9,931 nt of DNA from Candidatus Hydrogenedentota bacterium. Lineage in GTDB: Bacteria; Hydrogenedentota; Hydrogenedentia; Hydrogenedentales; SLHB01. The translations under genes and the position numbers were made by a program. The notes beneath the pieces are model-generated. The model searched no databases. It was not told the origin of the DNA and saw nothing but the letters and a program-made list of their open reading frames with translations. Below are positions 6,993 to 9,931 of the stretch, one piece after another. The stretch spans positions 1-9,931 of the forward strand of contig SKRY01000271.1 in assembly GCA_007118235.1 (NCBI GenBank), in the 5' to 3' direction. Position 1 is the stretch's first letter, and every line of letters starts with the position of its first letter.

Positions 6993-8606
6993 TTACTCTG
7001 CTTGGGATCCTTCCTCATCCAAGAGTGCCCCCAGCCAGGCGAAAGGCGCGGCGCCCGCGCGGAAGAGCGTCTGAGCACGGGGGAAGACGCGGAGAACGAT
7101 GGTGGCCGAGGGCGCCCATTCGTAGTAGCGGTCAACCGCTTTCTGGCCCATGGAGGACTGTATGAGCGCCTGGTCGCGCAGCCGCCGCAGATTCTCGAGG
7201 GCCTCGGGGTTGTCCTTGAGGCTCAGTTCCGCGGGACAGCCCGGGCCGCCGCCGTTGTTGGGATCTAACGGGGGCGTACCCGTTACGTAGTCCTTCACGT
7301 TGGGATAAAACTCCCGGAACGAGGCGTAACGGTCCCAGTTGTCGCTCCCCCGGCAGGAATGCCGAGCGCCGTTGCTTAGCACGCCTAGCAGACGAAAGGC
7401 GCCGTCATCGGCCAACAAGGGCCCCCCGGACGACCCGCCCTCGGTGATGCCCTCCTCCCAAAGCACCCGGATTTGGTTCTTGAAGCCCAGGTTGGCCGCA
7501 TCCTGATTGGGATTCGTCACATGGCCGTAGGAGATGCGCATGTGGCTCCGGTCGGGATGATGCAGGGTAATGACCGGTTCAGCCATCTCGGCGCTGCGCG
7601 TGTCCCAGCCGAGGTAGGTCCGGCCATACGGCCCGCTAGGCACATCGCTGAGCAAAACAAGGCTTATGTCGAGGTCCCCATCGGTGGCCAGAAGCTGCCT
7701 ACCGTCGCTTCGGGGCAGGGAAGAGAAGGACGGGGCGTCGTTCTCGCCGCAGCTTTCCGCGCGGTAGTCCCACACGATCTCGGCGTTTCGGGCTTCGCTT
7801 GCGTTGCCAATAGCGTGAGCCGCGGTGATGAACAGGGGCGCCGGATCGGCTTGATCGGGATTGTTAATCAGCGCGCCGGAAGCCGCGATCGGCCCCGTCG
7901 CCGACGTGGTGAGCACCACGCCTACCCCGGCCGCCGCGTCGAGGACGCCGGCCCGCGTTTCACAGGCTACGTTAATGTGGCATGCCTGCACCTTGAGCGC
8001 GGGGGGCGGTTGATGAAAATGGGCGAGCGTATGGAGGTAAACCAGCGGCAATTCCGGCGATTCGGATCGCACCAGAAGCACGGCCATATCGCCGGACATG
8101 CTGGCGAGCCATTTCGCCTCCGCTCCTTCTTCCTCCGGACCGTAGGGGCCGAACGCGCGCGGTTCCTCCGGATCAATCACCCAGAGTTCATCGCCAGGCG
8201 CGAGCGCCGACATATCGGCCTCCAGGCGCAATCCCTTGGCGTCCAGGGAGCGGATGGCGCCGAGAAAAACGTGATAACCATCATGGGGTAGCCAGTCGAG
8301 AAAAGTGTCCGCCGGACCGAGGTCGATGGGGAGATTATCCCCAATTCGCAGGGGTTCCGCGCCCCCTTTCTCCTCCTCAAGCGGCGGATGATATCCCTTG
8401 AAATAATCGTATTCGGTCACCGTGGTGAGGTGGGCCAGATAGTATTCCACGTCCGCTTGTGGCAGGGGATGGCGCTCCGCCGACAAGAGACTCTTCGCCG
8501 CCAAAGGCGGCTGGAAGGCGGCGTCCGCATAGGGTGCTTCCTCCGCCCACGCGCCGAAAAAGGACGCCAAAACCAGAACCATTCCGAGGAGAAAGGCACG
8601 ACGCAT
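6993..8606 (-). CDS. Secreted trypsin-fold serine protease (lysyl-endopeptidase-like, family S1) with a CFI-box-like tail
   Basis: 537 residues from the ATG at 8606. A signal peptide (MRRAFLLGMVLVLASFFGAWA, cleavage near AWA-EE, residue 21) is followed by a pro- or beta-domain to about 200. The catalytic domain is about 208-435, with His264 (ITAAH), Asp313 (DLDISLVLL) and Ser393 (GGSSGGPL). Cys209, 215, 286 and 418 match by spacing the two disulfides Cys6-Cys216 and Cys12-Cys80 of Achromobacter lysyl endopeptidase. The third disulfide of that enzyme is absent: the expected positions read ASG and AHA. An Asp in WDRYASF near 425 may correspond to its Lys-specificity Asp225, but the alignment is uncertain. 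After a PPLDPNNGGGPGC linker, the tail (474-524) has LRRLRD, G..AVDRYY and R-AG-AP, matching the tail of the giant TIG protein. Transcription converges with that gene. The protease call is firm; specificity and target are unknown. Confidence 0.92.
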   Translation of the reverse strand: MRRAFLLGMVLVLASFFGAWAEEAPYADAAFQPPLAAKSLLSAERHPLPQADVEYYLAHLTTVTEYDYFKGYHPPLEEEKGGAEPLRIGDNLPIDLGPADTFLDWLPHDGYHVFLGAIRSLDAKGLRLEADMSALAPGDELWVIDPEEPRAFGPYGPEEEGAEAKWLASMSGDMAVLLVRSESPELPLVYLHTLAHFHQPPPALKVQACHINVACETRAGVLDAAAGVGVVLTTSATGPIAASGALINNPDQADPAPLFITAAHAIGNASEARNAEIVWDYRAESCGENDAPSFSSLPRSDGRQLLATDGDLDISLVLLSDVPSGPYGRTYLGWDTRSAEMAEPVITLHHPDRSHMRISYGHVTNPNQDAANLGFKNQIRVLWEEGITEGGSSGGPLLADDGAFRLLGVLSNGARHSCRGSDNWDRYASFREFYPNVKDYVTGTPPLDPNNGGGPGCPAELSLKDNPEALENLRRLRDQALIQSSMGQKAVDRYYEWAPSATIVLRVFPRAQTLFRAGAAPFAWLGALLDEEGSQAE

Positions 8607-8614
8607 CGACAACA

Positions 8615-8620
8615 CTCCTT
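8615..8620 (-). promoter_or_regulatory. Ribosome binding site of the protease gene
   Basis: Read on the minus strand this is AAGGAG, 8 bases before the ATG at 8606. A GTG at 8615 in the same frame overlaps the last base of this site and so cannot be served by it. The site therefore sets the start at 8606 and yields a standard signal peptide beginning MRRAFLL. Confidence 0.85.
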
Positions 8621-8735
8621 GTGTTATGAGCTGGAGGAGGCTTCAGGACATTTCAAACCGGTCGGAAGGCAATCCCGGCCTGGCGCGGAAGCCGCCGCTG
8701 GCCTCCCAAGGCGGGCGCCCCAGTATCTAGTGTAG

Positions 8736-8741
8736 ATTATA
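8736..8741 (-). promoter_or_regulatory. Possible -10 box for the protease gene
   Basis: On the minus strand 8741-8736 reads TATAAT, a perfect -10 box. It would start transcription near 8729, about 120 bases before the protease ATG. The -35 region at the expected distance reads CCAAAG, a poor match, so an activator or another sigma factor may be needed. A perfect 7-bp inverted repeat (GGGCGCC at 8713-8719, GGCGCCC at 8748-8754) brackets the box and could be an operator. The 8616-8828 gap also follows the membrane-protein gene, for which I see no good terminator. Confidence 0.4.
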
Positions 8742-8828
8742 CCTGATGGCGCCCAGCCCTTTGGAAAGGCCCTTTTTCTCGGCCACACGCGGAACCCCGT
8801 TGCTCGATCCACGGACCGGCCGCGGCGT

Positions 8829-9584
8829 CTACAACGGCCAGGGATGAAGTTGCTCGCGAAAGCCTTGGAACATGCCCACGATGGTTTGATCGGTGATGAT
8901 GGGATTGATAAGGAGCAGGACGATGTTGAAGGTGATGAATGTGAGAGCGATCCAGTCGCCCCGCGTCCATTCGGTTTTCCAGGGGGGAACTTGCGGGACG
9001 GGCCCCATCCCCCCGGTTACGCCCTGGCGTTCGAGTTTGGCCGCGGCGTCCTCATTGGCCCTTACCGCCGCTTTCTGCTCGGTGAGCTTCCCCTGCGCGG
9101 CGGCTCGGGCCATGTCGGCCTTGCGGATGATGATGATGCGGGCGGCGAACCAGAGCCGGAACAAGACGACCCGCGCGGCGGCGAACCCGCGCGTGAGCGG
9201 GCCCAGCCGGCTGGCGAGCACGCCCGCGCGCCCCGCGCTTTGAGCGCCAGCCACTCCGAAACTAACGCCGGCATAAGCGGCCAGGACAAAGGCGAGCATG
9301 GCCAAGGCCAAGTCAAGCTTGGTGTCCCACAAGGTCCAGATGACGGCGTGTCCGCCCCCGGCGTAGCCATGGTAGCGCTTCTTGAGCCACTCCAGGTATA
9401 CGTGGATTGCTACGAGCACCAAGAGCCAGAACAGGCTGACAAATAGGGACAGGCCCACCGCGAGGACGACGTAGGCCACCGCGAAGGACAGGCGTTCGTC
9501 ATGCGACAGGATCCATTGGCGGACAGGGCCCAATGCGGGGGCCGCCTCGGTGGCGCCATTTGCGGTTGGGGTGTTTTCATCCAT
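8829..9584 (-). CDS. Uncharacterised multi-pass membrane protein
   Basis: 251 residues; I do not recognise the family. Hydrophobic segments lie at about 33-48, 49-66, 91-113, 136-153 and 211-231. Between the fourth and fifth there is a charged, alanine- and lysine-rich, probably helical loop (about 154-188, KADMARAAAQGKLTEQKAAV), then a Gly/Pro linker (GGMGPVPQVPPW, 191-202). The short N-terminus is hydrophilic and has no signal peptide. The start ATG at 9584 has a purine-rich AAGGGAG 12 bases upstream, a little distant. It is read in the same direction as the protease, 222 bases before that gene's start, and the protease may have its own promoter, so an operon is uncertain. The composition is that of a real inner-membrane protein. 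Nothing visible indicates transport, enzyme or sorting activity. Confidence 0.75.
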   Translation of the reverse strand: MDENTPTANGATEAAPALGPVRQWILSHDERLSFAVAYVVLAVGLSLFVSLFWLLVLVAIHVYLEWLKKRYHGYAGGGHAVIWTLWDTKLDLALAMLAFVLAAYAGVSFGVAGAQSAGRAGVLASRLGPLTRGFAAARVVLFRLWFAARIIIIRKADMARAAAQGKLTEQKAAVRANEDAAAKLERQGVTGGMGPVPQVPPWKTEWTRGDWIALTFITFNIVLLLINPIITDQTIVGMFQGFREQLHPWPL

Positions 9585-9775
9585 GGGTTACCGGAACTCC
9601 CTTGCGTTGGCGTTTGGTTTAGGTCAAAAACGGCCGCGACTAAAACGAAAATGCGGTATTCGCCGCGGAATGGACCACGGCGCTCCTATCGTAACACCGC
9701 GCGGCCCCCAAGTATATCCCAAACCCGCGCGCATTCCACACTGCGGCGCCCTCCCCGGCGCGGTATGACTCATGC

Positions 9776-9931
9776 TCAGTCCTCGTCTTCCTCCTCGATG
9801 ATGTCGCTGACGTTGTTCGATATCACCACGTTGCCCGCCGCGCGATTTTCGATGCGCTCCTCGCCGTGGATGAAGTTTTCGCTGATGATGGCGCGGGTCA
9901 CGGGTTCTTCAAGGACGATCTGCGGCTTGTC
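9776..9931 (-). CDS. C-terminal end of a probable right-handed parallel beta-helix protein, 5' truncated
   Basis: Only the last 51 residues are in view, ending in an acidic tail IIEEEDED before a TGA at 9776-9778. The sequence ARAIISEN-type turns, read here as TRAIISENFIHGEERIENRA and GNVVISNNVSD, have the short-strand, Asn-rich rungs (I-S-x-N-x-I, V-I-S-N-N-V) of pectate-lyase or NosD-like right-handed beta-helices. Such proteins bind or cleave polysaccharides and are usually exported, but no catalytic residue or signal peptide is visible, so the enzyme class cannot be given. It shares strand with the membrane protein and ends 191 bases before that gene's start. No strong terminator is seen in the gap; a 5-bp GC hairpin at 9746-9761 lacks a T-tract. 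Confidence 0.6.
   Translation of the reverse strand, partial: DKPQIVLEEPVTRAIISENFIHGEERIENRAAGNVVISNNVSDIIEEEDED

Noticed and set aside
7473..8291. 272-codon plus-strand frame inside the protease gene
   Set aside because: Antisense shadow; the minus-strand product has the full catalytic triad.
8607..8615. GTG start for the protease at 8615
   Set aside because: It overlaps the AAGGAG site itself; the ATG at 8606 is correctly spaced.
8844..9446. 200-codon plus-strand frame across the membrane-protein gene
   Set aside because: Low-complexity charged translation typical of an antisense shadow; the minus-strand frame gives well-formed membrane segments.
9745..9762. GC hairpin as terminator of the beta-helix gene
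   Set aside because: Only a 5-bp stem and no T-tract on the minus strand.

Overview
The window is GC-rich bacterial DNA and looks chromosomal. I see no phage, insertion-sequence, tRNA, rRNA or CRISPR signature. The protein families are a SASA-type sugar esterase, a giant IPT/TIG surface protein ending in a CFI-box C-terminal region, a secreted trypsin-fold protease of the lysyl-endopeptidase type, and the end of a parallel beta-helix protein. Together they suggest an uncultured, polysaccharide-using, exported-protein-rich bacterium of the Hydrogenedentota / Planctomycetota / Lentisphaerota kind. That placement comes from remembered family content, not from a marker gene, and is weak.

Layout. 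(1) 3-911, plus strand: C-terminal part of a sialate O-acetylesterase-like protein, cut by the left edge. (2) 912-1308: non-coding, with a consensus sigma-70 promoter (TTGACA, 17 bp, TATAAT), a GC hairpin and a weaker second promoter. (3) 1309-6213, plus strand: a 1634-residue exported protein with several IPT/TIG-like modules, a cohesin-like domain inserted inside one of them, and a CFI-box tail between two hydrophobic segments, followed by a strong intrinsic terminator at 6249-6298. (4) About 690 bp with no convincing gene, carrying a short tandem repeat at 6855-6884. (5) 8606-6993, minus strand: a secreted serine protease. (6) 9584-8829, minus strand: an unrecognised multi-pass membrane protein. 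(7) 9931-9776, minus strand: the last 51 residues of a probable right-handed beta-helix protein, cut by the right edge.

The main observation is that the giant TIG protein and the convergently transcribed protease share the same C-terminal tail (LR..RD, then G...VD.YY and later R-A..AP). Aligned without gaps over 51 residues the two tails have 17 identities. Both have a cysteine about 16-18 residues before the tail. In the TIG protein it is the only cysteine of 1634 residues. In the protease it is the odd fifth cysteine, left over after the four that match two disulfides of lysyl endopeptidase. This fits a cysteine-based sorting or anchoring module used by both neighbours, with the protease carrying a degenerate form that lacks the FIATAAYG part of the box and the flanking membrane segments. 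Processing, lipidation or attachment at this cysteine is my inference.

Working together: all the exported proteins look like cell-envelope or secreted factors (glycan deacetylation, adhesion or scaffolding, proteolysis, beta-helix glycan binding or cleavage). The separate promoters, terminator and mixed strands show that this is a neighbourhood of independent units, not one operon.
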